This document shows positions 33,361 to 46,168 of a stretch of 64,000 bases of DNA, piece by piece. Made by a program: the position numbers and the translations under genes. Position 1 is the first letter of the stretch. Each line of letters starts with the position of its first letter. Below the pieces are notes generated by a model, which saw only the letters and a list, made by a program, of their open reading frames with translations, was not told the DNA's origin and did not search any database. Location of the stretch: NCBI GenBank assembly GCA_936450465.1, contig OW388297.1:60206581-60270580 (forward strand), given 5' to 3'. The DNA is from Gibbula magus (lineage: Eukaryota > Mollusca > Gastropoda > Trochida > Trochidae).

Positions 33361-33925
33361 AATAGAGCCACTGGCTCTGTAGCTCATCAGGCTTTATATA
33401 AGCTACATTAACTAATTCAAAATGTCAACTTCTAGAGGAGAGGAAGCACTTTAAATGGAGAAGATGAAATAGGTCTTAAGGTCTTTACCCCTCTGACCTA
33501 TCTTTGAGGCCAGAGATAAAACCCCCTACAAATAAAGACACACTTGAAGATTTAATTCATCACTGTTGTGTATTACCTCCCTTTGAAGAGCCATAAAATC
33601 TCAAGATGAAAATAGCTTTTCAGGTCATGACTTGTGTGACCTATATTTGGGGTCACAGGATCAAGAAATCTACAATTTAGAATCCCAATGGGCCAAGGAG
33701 TCTGTACATGAAATTTCAAGTCTCTAGGGTCAGTGGTTCTTGAGAGGAAGATGAAAATAGGTTTTAAGGTAATGACCTCTGTGACCTTTATTTGGGGTCG
33801 AAGGGTCATGAAATCTACAATTTAGAATCCCCATTGGCCAAGGTGTCTGTACACAACTTTTCAGCTCTCTAGACCTTATGGAACTGGAGAAGATGATGAA
33901 AATTTCAGGCCAGATGAGCTAAAAA
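33361..33925 (+). mobile_element. Short pearl-like copy
   Basis: The 5' end AGAGCCACTGGCTCTGTAGC, then TCATCAGG, follows a T/A-run only about 40 bp after the previous copy's end. It has two core units and the terminus CAGGCCAGATGAGCTAAAAA without a microsatellite. Confidence 0.65.
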
Positions 33926-35290
33926 TACACAATAACAATACAAACAAAATAGTAAACATGACGAATTCGTTAATCACGTGGTTTAGCTGCTATTTTGATT
34001 ATCTTTAAATTTGTCTGTTTTTGATATGTTAAATTTGGGTCGAAATACTCCCAGAGACATACGCGAGAGTCGCAACTTGTTTTAGAACATGCTTAATAAC
34101 TACATAAGCAAAATATGTTTCCATTGCGAAGTCGAGGTCACGTGGTTTTGATGCCATATTGAATTTTCAAAGTTTTTTTTACCATGCACTTGTGCGGAAA
34201 CACCACTATGAAGATAGTTGCATTTAAGCGCTGAAACTTAAATTTATATGCAGCTGAAGCATCGGGGAATAACAAGTTTGTTATATTTTGAGTAAACTCC
34301 TCATACTTTTTTTTCACAATCACCTGAACAAGTTTAATTTGAACTGATTTGATGATTTTATTGAAGCGTCACTAGACAAGAGTTGATTCCCTTATACCAC
34401 TCGCAATTCATCGAAGAGAGGGTGACATTTGTTTATCGTAGCTACGAGCCAAAATGCCACAAAACCTTTGCTAAATTTTTTACTGAAAAGTGGTCAATGG
34501 CAGGTAAGCTGGGACCGGAGGTGAGCAATACATTGTCTAGACTGTGGTATAACGTGTTTTAGGAGTCATTCCTCATAGTAAGATAATTATTTCATTGTTC
34601 GATGGTGTATCTCCTTATATTAATGTAAGAGCTTCAAGGTGCTTCTAGAATTCAAATTCAGACGACCTTCAAAAATCGCGTTTGTAGCGTGTCATGTCAT
34701 TACTCACCAATGGAAAACCAGAGCACCTTGTGCACACCACACATGATAAGTTGATAAATTTTTACTTAAATTTTTAATTTTAATCATAGGAAATTCTAGC
34801 GAAGGTACATAGCTCTGACAGTATCTAATATAGTGGAAACAATATGGAGAACGGAATACCTGTATGTTTTCTTGGCTAAGGAAATTCCTACTTTCGTTTT
34901 ACATTTGTTGCAGGTAACTACAACGATTAAACACGTATCTGTTGTGTTACAAGTGTGACACTCATTCCCTTAATTCCATAAAGGTTATCAAAACAAAATA
35001 GTGTTTGCATGTCTAAAAGATGTATAAAATATTATCACTAATTTTACTCTAATAAACCATATAAACCGTTTGTCTGTTGGTAGAGCATCTGATTTCAAAT
35101 CTGCATGAGAAAAACTTTTTCTTCTTAAATATACTTTTCAATCTTCAAAACATATTTTGTTTTGTACGTTAAACTTGATTTCACATGCTTTTTTGCTTTT
35201 GTTTGTCTAAAAAAATCTGTATCCAAACTAAGTTTATTACCTCGGCCGATTTTGGATTTTCAACTTCTTTAATAAGATTTCTGTCCAATA
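33926..35290. other. Intron 1 sequence; contains one dispersed repeat copy
   Basis: 34100-34340 repeats part of 30540-30800. Otherwise no feature is seen. Confidence 0.4.
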
Positions 35291-35296
35291 AGTTAA

Positions 35297-37238
35297 AAAT
35301 AGAGCCATGGGCTCTGTAGCTCATCAGGATTTGATTTATTATCTAAGGTTGAATATCTAAGTTATCTCAAGTAATACATTGTTAACAAGCAAAAAATAGG
35401 TTTTTAGATCATGACCCCTGTGACCTGTATTTGGAGTCACAGGGTCACCAATCCTACAATTAAGAATCACCTTTGACCAAAGAGTCTCTACACAAATTTT
35501 CAGCTCTCTAGAACTGGAGAAGAAGATGAAAATAGGTTTTTGGGGTTGTGACCTCTGTGACCCCATTTGGGGTCACGGGGTCACGAAATCTACAATTTAG
35601 AATCCCCATTGGCCAAGGAGTCTGCACACAATTTTTCAGCTCTCTAGAACTTTTGAAACTGGAGAAGAAGATGAAAATAGGTTTTTAAGGTTGTGACCCC
35701 TGTAACCCCATTTGGGGTCATGGGGTCATTAATCTACAATTTAGAATCCCCATTAGCCAAGGAGTCTGCACACAACTTTTCAGCTCTCTAGACCTTTTGG
35801 AACTGGAGAAGAAGATGAAAATAGGTTTTTAAGGATGTGACCCCTGTGACCAGTCTGATTAAAATCGACAGTTTTCCGTGGAATAAAAAAATGCAAAATA
35901 GTGCATCTACCGGGATACGAACTCGTTCGTGGGTTTCCACGCCAAACCGTCTGAAAGCACCCCGTACACTAGCGTGTTCGGGCGCAATTCAGCTAGCCAA
36001 TCAAAAGATGCCCAACAAATGCTTTCGGTGCGAGAAACTAGGGGCAGATAACTCCAAACAGCTATCCTTTTGTCTATTCCGAATGCTTTCAAAACCGCAA
36101 CCGTTTAAATACTATGATGTGATTGGTCAACTATTTGACTGGGTTTTGGCTGCGCTAAACTGGTTCTGAACACACGCCTATACGGGGTGTTCTCAGACCT
36201 TGTGGCGAGGAATCTACAGAAACCTGTTCGTATCCCGGCAGATGCATAATTTTGCAAATTTTATTCCTCGGAACAAGGTCGATTTTAATCAGACTGCCCC
36301 TGTGACCCCATTTGGGGTCACGAAATCTACAATTTAGAATCCCCATTACCCAAGGAGTCTGCACACAACTTTTCAGCTCTCAAGAACTTTTGGAACTGGA
36401 GAAGAAGATGAAAATAGGTTTTTAAGGATGTGACCCCTGTGACCCCATTTGGGGTCATGGGGTCACGAAATCTACAATTTAGAATCCCCATTACCCAAGG
36501 AGTCTGCACACAACTTTTCAGCTCTCTACAACTTTTGGAACTGGAGAAGAAGATGAAAATAGGTTTCTAAGGATGTGACCCCTGTGACCCCATTTGGGGT
36601 CATGGTGTCACGAGATCTACAATTTAGAATCCCCATGGGCCAAGGAGTCTGCACACAATTTTTCAGCTCTCTAGACCTTTTGGAACTGGAGAAGAAGATG
36701 AAAATAGGTTTTTAAGGATGTGACCCCTGTGACCCCATTTGGGGTCATGGGGTCACGAAATCTACAATTTAGAATCCCCATTACCCAAGGAGTCTGCACA
36801 CAATTTTTCAGCTCTCTAGACCTTTTGGAACTGGAGAAGAAGATGAAAATAGGTTTTTAAGGATGTGACCCCATTTGGGGTCATGGGGTCACGAAATCTA
36901 CAATTTAGAATCCCCATGGGCCAAGGAGTCTGCACACAACTTTTCAGCTCTCTAGACCTTTTGGAACTGGAGCAGAAGACGAAAATAGGTTTTTAAGGAT
37001 GTGACCCCTGTGACCCCATTTGAGGTCACGGGGTCACGAAATCTACAATTTAGAATCCCCATTGGCCAAGGAGTCTGCACATAAAATTTCAGCTCTGTGG
37101 AGTCATTTGTTCTGGAGAAGAAGTCGAAAAAGCGAAAAGTTTACGGATGGACGGATGGACGGATGGACGGATGGACGGACGCCGGACACCATGCCATGCC
37201 ATAAGCCCATCGGGCCTTTCAGGCTTGATGAGCTAAAA
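35297..37238 (+). mobile_element. Pearl-like element, ~10 core units, with nested insertion
   Basis: The palindromic 5' end AGAGCCATGGGCTCTGTAGC, then TCATCAGG, starts in AAAAA. Core units are highly alike, several identical over more than 100 bp, which suggests recent homogenisation. A GGATGGACGG tract at about 37145-37183 and the 3' hairpin end GGGCCTTTCAGGC, then TTGATGAGCTAAAAA, follow. It is interrupted at 35851-36296 by a younger MITE. Confidence 0.85.
35851..36296. mobile_element. MITE inserted in a pearl core unit, 10-bp duplication
   Basis: A 446-bp element starts CAGTCTGATTAAAATCGAC and ends with its inverse. The arms extend about 80 bp with mismatches (GTGCATCTACCGGGATACGA opposite TCGTATCCCGGCAGATGCA). 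CCCCTGTGAC occurs on both sides (35841-35850 and 36297-36306) and once in uninterrupted core units, confirming a 10-bp target duplication. Length and TIR suit a Mutator-like MITE. The ORFs inside have no homology signature. Confidence 0.75.
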
Positions 37239-38365
37239 ATTTAAATCTCAATTTCTCCAAAACTATAGCAGACAATTTCACAAAACCTTAACCAAACTAA
37301 GTACAGTAAGAACCGGTTGCCATGGTGACTGTACAGCAGGCCGAAAAAATGACAGAAAATAAGGATTTCGATTTTTGACAAAGGGAACATTTTCAAAATG
37401 AACATAAAGAGTTCAAACTTTTTTAAAAAGATACTAATACCAAAAAAAAAGTAAACCCTGTCGAATTCGTAGGAATTTCAGCTCTCTAGAGTTAGTGGTT
37501 CTGGAGAAGAAGTCCTTGGTATTACTATATACCCCCGACCTTTTTAGGTAGGCGGTATAATAAAAATCAGGATAAGAACAATAGATCTTCAGACTTTCGT
37601 CTTGAAGACCTAAAAATCCGTAATACCTGTAATGAGGGATTGTCTCTTAAGGTCGGTTCACACTGTCCCAAATATGTTAAAAAGATGCCAACACGAATTA
37701 GAAAATTCTCATTCGCACGAATTAGGTTTCGATTTTGGTTAAAAACTAATAAAAATCTGGAGCAGGTGCGATGCGGTTAGAAGGCAATATGATGTAGCAC
37801 AATGTAACACAACGTAACACACGGCTACAATGCGAATGTCGGGTTGACCATCACATTGGCCTAACGTTATACAATCTGTACGAATAAAACACGATGGCAG
37901 CATGATGGCAACACGACGTCGTGTGAAGAGTTCGACAAGATTGCAAAGATGAGCTTGGTGATACGAGCAACAAGTGACAACCACATTATATAACTCTGTT
38001 GCTGTGACGTTTGCCCTCTCGGTGTCGGCAAAAAGGCATCATGACTATCTACAATCCTCGTGATACCAGCGTATAACCATCGTTTAGCATTACAATGCTA
38101 TTACGATGGAATTAAAATAGGAATATATTCAATAATATATATATATATATACATATTTAATACCCATGGGGTTTAAAATAACCGAGTTAATATCATTGAT
38201 AAACCATTGTTTCACCGTCACTTCCCGTATTTCGATGTCTGTGACGTCATAAATGATTGTTCGTGACGTCACTATCGCTTGCCGTCTCCAGAGAAGTGGG
38301 TCATGTATTGACTGATTTTACGCAAAGGAAATGGAATAGAATGGGTAATAAAGAAACAAGTGTAG
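37239..38365. other. Intron 1 sequence; one transposon-end fragment
   Basis: 37576-37613 (AGATCTTCAGACTTTCGTCT, then TGAAGACCT) is a remnant of the element family at 26813-28272. An (AT)n tract lies at about 38137-38152. Nothing else is recognised. Confidence 0.4.
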
Positions 38366-39331
38366 AAGCGAGCAAAGCTCACATACCCCCGCTTCCCGCT
38401 TAGGTCAAAGAAGTTTCAAATAAGCAAATTATAAATCTGTGGCTATTGATTAACATATCAATAAGGTTTAATGAAGTGGATAACATAGCTTCAGATGTTT
38501 CTACATAACATTGGAAGATGTAAGCTTTATAATTAAGGTCCAGTTGTCAAAAGGCACATCTAGGGACATGGTTGACATGTGTTTCAAGTTTGGTGGTGCT
38601 TTCAAATGTAGTACAGGAGATATGCTTAGGACAAACTGACTTCTACATAGTCACTGTTGAAGTCATGTGTCCATAGCAACCATCCAAAAATAGCATTTGC
38701 ATATTGGTCTTACCCTCAAAAGACACATCTAGGGATCATGGTTAACCTCTGTATCAAGTTAAGTGAAGCTGACATGCATAGACAACAAGACTTCTCTATC
38801 GAGTCCCTGTTTATGTCACGCAAAAAAAAAAATTCAGATGTAGGTCTTACCCGCTAACCCTCAAAAGGCACAACTAGAGATCCTGTTTGACATGAGTATC
38901 AAGTTAGATGAAGCTAGCATGCATAGTTTTAGAGATCTGCTCCGCACAAAATGACGTCCTCAAAGAGTCGTTTTTTAGTCACGTTTCCATGGAAACCGCA
39001 AAAATTAAAATTCAGAAATAGTTCTAACCCTCAAAAGGCACAACTAGGGATCATGGTTGACATGTGAATGAAGTTTGATGAAGCTAGCATGCATAGTTTT
39101 GGAGATCTGCTCCGCACAATATGACTTCCTCAAAGAGTCATTTTTTAGTCACGTTTCCATGGAAACCGAAAAAATGAAATTCAGAAATAGTTCTAACCCT
39201 CAAAAGGCACAACTAGGGATCATGGTTGACATGTGAATGAAGTTTGATGAAGCTAGCATGCATAGTTTTGGAGATCTGCTCCGCACAATATGACTTCCTC
39301 AAAGAGTCATTTTTTAGTCACGTTTCCATGG
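38366..39331 (+). mobile_element. Third tandem-repeat family (GCGAGCAAAGCTCACATACC start)
   Basis: A hairpin-like start GAGCAAAGCTC followed by ACATACCCCCGC is followed by about four units of 145-170 bp. The units contain AACCCTCAAAAGGCACAACT, GATCATGGTTGACATG, GAAGCTAGCATGCATAG and CACGTTTCCATGG. Units at 39031 and 39200 are nearly identical (169-bp offset). The 3' end is lost where another fragment begins at 39332. Confidence 0.6.
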
Positions 39332-39400
39332 ACCGTTTTCCGGGGAATAAAAGTCGGAAGTGCATCTTCCGGGATACGAACTCATATTTTTCGGATGTTT
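39332..39400 (+). repeat. Fragment of the 35851-36296 MITE family
   Basis: GTTTTCCGGGGAATAAAA and GTGCATCTTCCGGGATACGA match one arm of the MITE at 35870-35925. Confidence 0.6.
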
Positions 39401-39767
39401 CCTCGCAAAACCAATCTAACTCCATGAAAGATATACACTTAATTTTTCACAGATTTTTTCGACCCAAAATAAGAAGAGAAATTGCACTAATTAGTAAAAG
39501 TGTTTTCCATTCTAAATATAGATCAAGTCTATTATTTTCAAGCTCAAAGCATTGTCGGCTATAACTCACAAACAGTATACAAAACAACGAATGAATAACA
39601 AAGTTTATGAGAAATGAAAGAAATTGAAATATATAATTTTTGGTGATTATTTATTGACCATTTCATTTAATGATAAACTTGCTTCAGTTATTGAAATAAT
39701 TGTTTTAAAGGTGCATCCATTGTGTTTCATAAAATTTTATTTGCCTTTAATACATGCCAACATACAA

Positions 39768-40985
39768 TAGGGCTTCCACGGGTACTCGAGTACTCGAGCA
39801 CGAGTCGGGTTTAGCTGGACTCGAGTCCATTTTCTGGGACTCGAGGACTCGATAAAAGATCACATTAATTTCACATTAATTTAATACCTTGTGAAAGTTG
39901 AACATGTCGTGCCTGAAAAGATTTAACGACAACTGCAGTGGACCCTGTAAGTCGTGGTACGTGAGGGACAAGTTCTATACCACGTTACAAGTGAACAGTG
40001 ACACCAGCCTTGGTCACATCAGCTACTTTCATTATCACAGCCACAAAGTTCAGTTAAAATTGTACAATGCAACCAAATAAAACATTGGATTGATGATATC
40101 AGATGAATCTTATACCAACAAATGTAAATAAATATGAAGCTTATATGGTCAAGTTTGTCGATATACTGATGTTAGAAATTAAACTTGTGTTTATTAATTG
40201 TATGTTGGTCGAGTTGACAAGCGACAGTAGACAGGTTTCATATCTAATAATGAATGTTAAGCTTTTTCATAACGTAGCATAAATGTATTCTGTTATTATT
40301 TCATTATGTTTGTAAAATAAAAGGCAATAATCGAAATCTTATATCACTACAGAATAATGATAATGACATTTCGACCATTCGTTGTTTATAAAAACGGCGG
40401 CCTTAGTCTCATACACTGCAATGATTTTCAAGATTATCGATTATGGTTTCGACTATATACATTAGATGTCAAATTCCTTCCTAACCATTCCATATCTAGA
40501 TTTCTTACACTTGATGTGAAAATTAGAACAACGACACTGTCACACATTTATTCAACAGTACCATTTTCTGTCATATGTACTGTATGCCTTTGTCGCTGAA
40601 GGAGAACATAAGTAAATATTATTTTATTGGAATTTTCCGTCTCTGTCATCTGCATGTCTTTATCACTGAGACAGAAAATAAATAGCCTAAATATTATTTC
40701 ATTTGAACCTGAAATGGTGTTAGATTCATCAACTGTAGTGCTGAACATTGTATGAGTACTGTTATTTTGGGGGGACATATGGCCATATTGTATCGCGAAA
40801 TGGGTATAACTTCATGGTATATCAATGTTCCACTGTATGCATATATAAAACCTCAAAGACTAACAAAATGTTAGAGTGACATGCTGCCACTTAGCTGAAA
40901 GGTATCAACTTCAAGTACTCGAGTCCGAGTCGAGTCCAACCCCTCGAGCACTGGAGTCCAATATTTTGGACCCGTGGAAGCCCTA
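39768..40985. mobile_element. hAT-type MITE, CTCGAG-rich ends, 8-bp duplication
   Basis: A 1,218-bp element has TAGGGCTTCCACGGGT at the left and its inverse at the right, flanked by ACATACAA (39760-39767 and 40986-40993), the 8-bp duplication of hAT transposons. Subterminal regions are dense in ACTCGAGTCC/GGACTCGAGT motifs. It encodes no transposase; a 60-codon ORF at 39898 has no family signature. Two truncated relatives lie at 47056-48464 and 50390-51102. Confidence 0.85.
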
Positions 40986-40993
40986 ACATACAA

Positions 40994-43900
40994 TATGTGC
41001 TGATATCAGTTCAAATGATTTCACTCAACTTGCATATTCATCCCAAATTGCCAAATATATAATAATTACTAGTTTCCAATTAAAATCTAGCAACATCATT
41101 ATACTTGTGAAGAAACCGAAACTACACTTCCATGTACATGCACAGTAGTTATAAGGCCTTTTAAACATTATCAACTTAAATTTTTCTTTTAGTCTGTTTT
41201 AAATAAGTTTCCAAAATTACGCTTGACTAATTGACGCACGCAGCGATGCCACATGCAGTGCATTGTCCTGTTTTTGATCAGAAATCGATAATTTTACCTT
41301 TATATCGTCGGTATACTGAACCGATTAAGATCAAAATGGCAATTTTCGCCAACAGTCAGTACCTCTCGATAAAATAACACAATTTATAACGTTTTGCATA
41401 TGTGACCCCAACCAACACAATGGATGTACCTTTAACAAACTAGGTAGTTTGCTTGAAGTTTATTATCAATGAGAATATATTTGTCATAGTTTGCTGGTCT
41501 GATCACAATAAAAAAAGTACATTAAACAGGTAAAATGTTTATAATTTGTATATTCCCAGGATGTTTAGAAACATTGTTAATATGGCAATCGTCACATTCA
41601 GTAATGCGTGACAAGGGTAACTTGCAAGAGAAAATAGGGCAGCACGTGGGTTGCTATGGCGACTTACGCTATATATAGACATGCTTTCACGCTTCGGAAA
41701 CGCTGGTTCTTGTGTAGTACGTTTTATGCAATAAAGGGAATTCTGTTTATATGACGTCAGATACCCTTGACGAATTTATTTAATGGTACTTGTCTGTTAA
41801 AATCAAATTTCTTTACATTTTCGTGATATGAAAATTATTTACCACATGTCATGTTGTAGATAAAAATATTTCTCTAGTGACTGACGTGATAAGTGTATTT
41901 TCCTAAAATACATTTGTATTGGAAACACTAACATTCTTGATGGCTCTTTAAAATGCAAACATAAATTGATACTGTTTTGAAAATTCAAAGTTAGTTTAGT
42001 TGGCTTCTGAAAACATTTAACTCTGCTTCAGTCGTATTTATCACTGGTGGATTGAAATATTTTCTATTGTGTATGGTGACGTTTCTGTTTTGGTTGAGTG
42101 TATGTGAGTGATGATGATTTACTGTTTGTAATGAAACTATATTCTTTGCAGTTGCAGCTCTCTTCTTGGATCTCTGTTTTGGTATGATGTTTGTTGGGCG
42201 TGTTACTACTACCATAGGCTATGCTGTGATTGTCCTATAGCCAAAACATCTAATAGAGACCCATCAGTTGCCTCATATACTTAAAACACAATATAATTAT
42301 GACTTTGTTAGGATTTAGATAGATATGCCCAAACCTAAATGAGCACTATACACTGTTTTGGGTATCATGAGGTCATACATCACCACTGCATCAACATTTC
42401 TTTTCCACTTATCTGTAACACTTTATCTCCAAAACATATGCCTTCTGGTGCTTAAAAACCGAGGGACCTTTAGCCTTCCGTATCCTAATTTTCTACACCA
42501 TTCGGATAAAACAACGTCCGATTTTGTTATTACATGTTCAATGATAATCAAAATGAAATAACTGATTCTTTAATACTTATTCTGTAGCTGGCATTTTATT
42601 TCATGTATTTATTTTAATTATATAGTAAGATATCTACTAAAATGTGCAGCTAGTTACTCTTGATTTTCTCCACAATTGGTAAATTATTCATATATTGACT
42701 TACAGCATATTTGAAACAATACCTCTGCAAACAAAATCCTGCAATTTTCTTATGCTTTCAGTTCAGTACACGGTACATCTACATGATTTTTCGGTATATA
42801 CTGAATTTATAACTTAATTAAGCAATTATGTATTGTTAACTCAGATGCAATTATATTTTCAATTGTACAATTTTAAATCCAAATGATTTCCATACCCTAC
42901 AAACTACTTATGAAGAAAAACATGTGATTTGTTATTGTTTAGTTTTAAAGATAATAGAATCTCTCTGTTTTTTCTCTGGCAATTCTTTTATTTATATAGA
43001 CAATACTTTCAACTAAACAAAGCACATAAGATTATTTCGAAGCCTCAACTACTTACTAAGATATGGCCATTCAAAGTGAGTAAAATTGGCCAGCTGATTA
43101 TCCCAATCCTTAAACAGTCTGCCGGGCCGCCGTTAGCTTTCGTTAGCGATGTGACGTCATACACAGGAGTTGCTAATGAAATCCTTAGGCGATTTCTTGA
43201 TTTTCGTCGATAATTCGTTTAAAACATAATAAGAACGTTTCGACATTACAAGTTTCCGATAGGATGGGTATCTGTGCGTCCGTTGGGAGTAATTTCGGAG
43301 TTTTTGGAGTATTTTTCGATATTCAATCGCTGATTTTAGATTTGTTCTTTTCCCAATCGGGTGGAGTGTTAGGTTATCTTATAGGCTACAATTGGTTTTG
43401 AAATGAATAACTGACAATTCAAAAATACAAAAAATACCATGCAATTTTTTAAATTATAACGTCATTATTAAATTTAGTTAATTTTTTTGTTGTGCTTGAT
43501 TTTGTGTTTGAAGAGGCGTATCATTTCAAATCTACTGCATCATGGTGACTTTATATTGCTAATAGAATAGTTGCATTATAACTAAGAAAATCATATCATT
43601 TTCATCATTGTTACTGGTTTACAAATTTTTTAGATATAAATATTTGGACTATCTTTAAATCTATAGTCGTGTACATTTACAAAATTTTACTTAGATTCGG
43701 TGTAATACCAATGACCTAACATAAACATTCATTAGATTATAGCATTGCATGAGCTTTACTAAAATTCATCAGACTTTCTCATTTTCCTAGCATGATATAA
43801 AACAGGCCTTGCATTGTATATTGCATGTATTGTTTGGTGGTCAATTGATGTTTTTTTAATAATAAAATAATGTTTAAATCACATCGGATAAAAATATGGA

Positions 43901-45342
43901 AAATGAATCTTTCCCATTTTCAAATGAAAGAATTGGAACTATAGAACTTTGATCAACTCTCCATGGGTTGTGTTGTTTGGTTTGCAATTTAGAAAATATT
44001 ACTCAGGCTATAGTTCAGTCGTGTAAATTTCCCCTCTTATTTAATGTGTAGCTAGTTAGTTAAGTTAGAGTGTCAATAACACAACTACATCACTTACTAC
44101 ATATCGTTACATTGATAAACAAAAATATCGAAAATATATTTTGTTATTTCGCAAATGGACGAATGTGAAAATAAAAATTATTCAACATACCCATGAGTCA
44201 ATGAATGAGGCGTGTTAACATCGTTATAATTTGTATGAAATGTGTAATATATCTCTGTGACGTTTGAACATCTTCATCATCTGACATGCGTGCCGCCGCC
44301 ATATTGGGCAATGATAAGAATTGTTTCAAAACACATTGCAGAATTACGGGTCCAGCAATGGTCGCATCACGTATTAAACAGTGTTGACATCTGCTGCAAT
44401 TTGTAGTACGTTTTACGGGGCGTGTATATATGTAATTTTGTTGTATAAGGACAACGGTAAATATGTTATTTAAGCAGTTATGTAAGGCTAATTCTAGTGG
44501 ATTCTGTCAATAGACACCAAGCGACTCCTGTGTATTACGTCACAAGGCTTAGCACGCATCATTCGCTTTCGCCTAAAGTTTTACGAGGCGTAATTGAGCG
44601 GCGTTCTAAAAAGGCCTTATAAAAGGTGTTTTTTGGTTGAATTGACATTTATCAAGTGGAATCCTCGTCATCTTTGAATGTGCTTGAATAAAAACCGAAA
44701 AGTGATATGGTCGAGGTTTGTGGATCTTTAATAGTTTATATGTTGAAAGACATTCTTCGTTTTGTACAGAACCCAAAATGTACTGAACTGAGGGTCCTGT
44801 ATCGCAATATGTACCAAACCGAAGCTCAAGCGTACTGTTCACCCCTAATGCAAACTAATACGGATCAAGTAGATAAATAGAATATCTGTCTCTTCTCTTA
44901 ACTAATACGATGTTTATATTACCCATATGGGAAGACAGACACATTTTCTGTAAGCCACATGGGAGTTACACATTTTTCTGGCTTTTGATTAGCTGTTTCA
45001 GAAAAAAAAACGATTTCATTGGTTGCGTGAACTACTTCATTCATCTTTTTAACTTTTCCCCCGACTGGTAACTTGAGAAATTGTCTTATGCAGTTGAAAT
45101 TAGCATTTTCTGACATGTGCCGAGGCATCAAATGTTGACGGAAGCAGTTAAATTGTACGAAAATTAAATAAACAAGCGATTACTGATTGAGTTTATAACC
45201 AGGGAAAGCTTCGTTCCAATGGAATGACATCATAGGCGCGAGCGTTTACATATTTTCACTAGTGGCTGTGTCACTCACACACCTTTCTACCACACTGGAT
45301 GAGATAAACATAAGGAAATATATCTATATATATATATATATG
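40994..45342. other. Intron 1 sequence, nothing recognised
   Basis: 4.3 kb of AT-rich sequence. Short ORFs (for example 42929-43213 plus, 44606-44842 minus) lack domains, and no repeat shared with the rest of the window was noticed. It is the longest apparently unique stretch of the window. Confidence 0.4.
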
Positions 45343-45549
45343 TACAGTGACGTGCCAAAAGTATTCCAACATCGCTGTTTCCCAATAGGATCCCATGTTA
45401 ATTCCGTCTAGCATAAATAATTTTAATTGTTTCAATTTTCAAAATATTTTACTGAAATTTGACATGAAAACAGAAAATCTACTCTGCAACACGTAGGCTA
45501 CACAATTTATGATTTTGGATACATTATTTTACAAAATGGTACCGAGCTA

Positions 45550-46168
45550 CCGTATTTCCTCTAATACAACCCCAGGGTTCTATTTCGTTCAGCACCCACT
45601 TACCCCCCTGGTTCTATTGGAGGCCGGGTTATATTTTATCAGACCAGAATTACACCGAGATGAAAGCTGAACATTTTCGGACAATGCTCTTTTAACAACT
45701 CTGCCGCTATTCTCTGGAATGCTCTGCCTATTGAAAAAACTATGAAATTAATCCAATTAATACAAAAAATAACAATACGAAAACAGTGAGAAACGAGAAC
45801 AGTAACTTTGACAAAAAGGAACAAACCTCACAGCGTTTCAACTGCAACTTCCTTAGCACCAGATATAAAAATGAGTGAATTATTGTAAAATTATTCAGAC
45901 GTATTTAACAGAAGGTTAACTAATAAAGTTCAAAATACAAGTTATTTAAAATATTTCTGACTGAACAACATATAAAACTCGTTCAATAAGGCATATAAAC
46001 ACCGTTCTGGTTTCACAAAAGGGCAAACGGGTATTACGGAAAACATGCAAGAGCCGGGTTATATTGGAGACCCGGGTTATAATGGAGACCTGGGTTATAT
46101 TGGAGACCCGGGTTGTATTGGAGACCCGGGTTGTATTGGAGGCCCGGGTTGTATTAGAGGAAATACGG
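45550..46168. mobile_element. TA-flanked MITE nested in the mariner-type MITE
   Basis: 619 bp with 24-bp inverted ends (CCGTATTTCCTCTAATACAA, then CCC, at the left; the inverse at the right) and TA on both sides (45548-45549 and 46169-46170). The intact relative at 51765-52279 carries the undisturbed site GAGCTATGTCC, fixing the insertion point exactly. It holds an 18-bp minisatellite near the right end. It has no transposase. Confidence 0.85.
46055..46155 (+). repeat. 18-bp minisatellite (GGGTTRTATTGGAGACCC)
   Basis: Five to six units of 18 bp, the last merging with the TIR of the nested MITE. The motif reappears diverged near the left end (GGGTTCTATT..GGTTCTATTGGAGGCCGGGT), so the TIR region has expanded inward. 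Confidence 0.85.

Noticed and set aside
35910..35935. tRNA gene
   Set aside because: Only a T-arm-like stretch is present in the MITE arm; no anticodon arm, D-arm or full cloverleaf could be formed.
35837..36169. 110-codon plus-strand ORF
   Set aside because: It crosses a MITE boundary from core repeat into the MITE arm, so it cannot be an ancestral gene.
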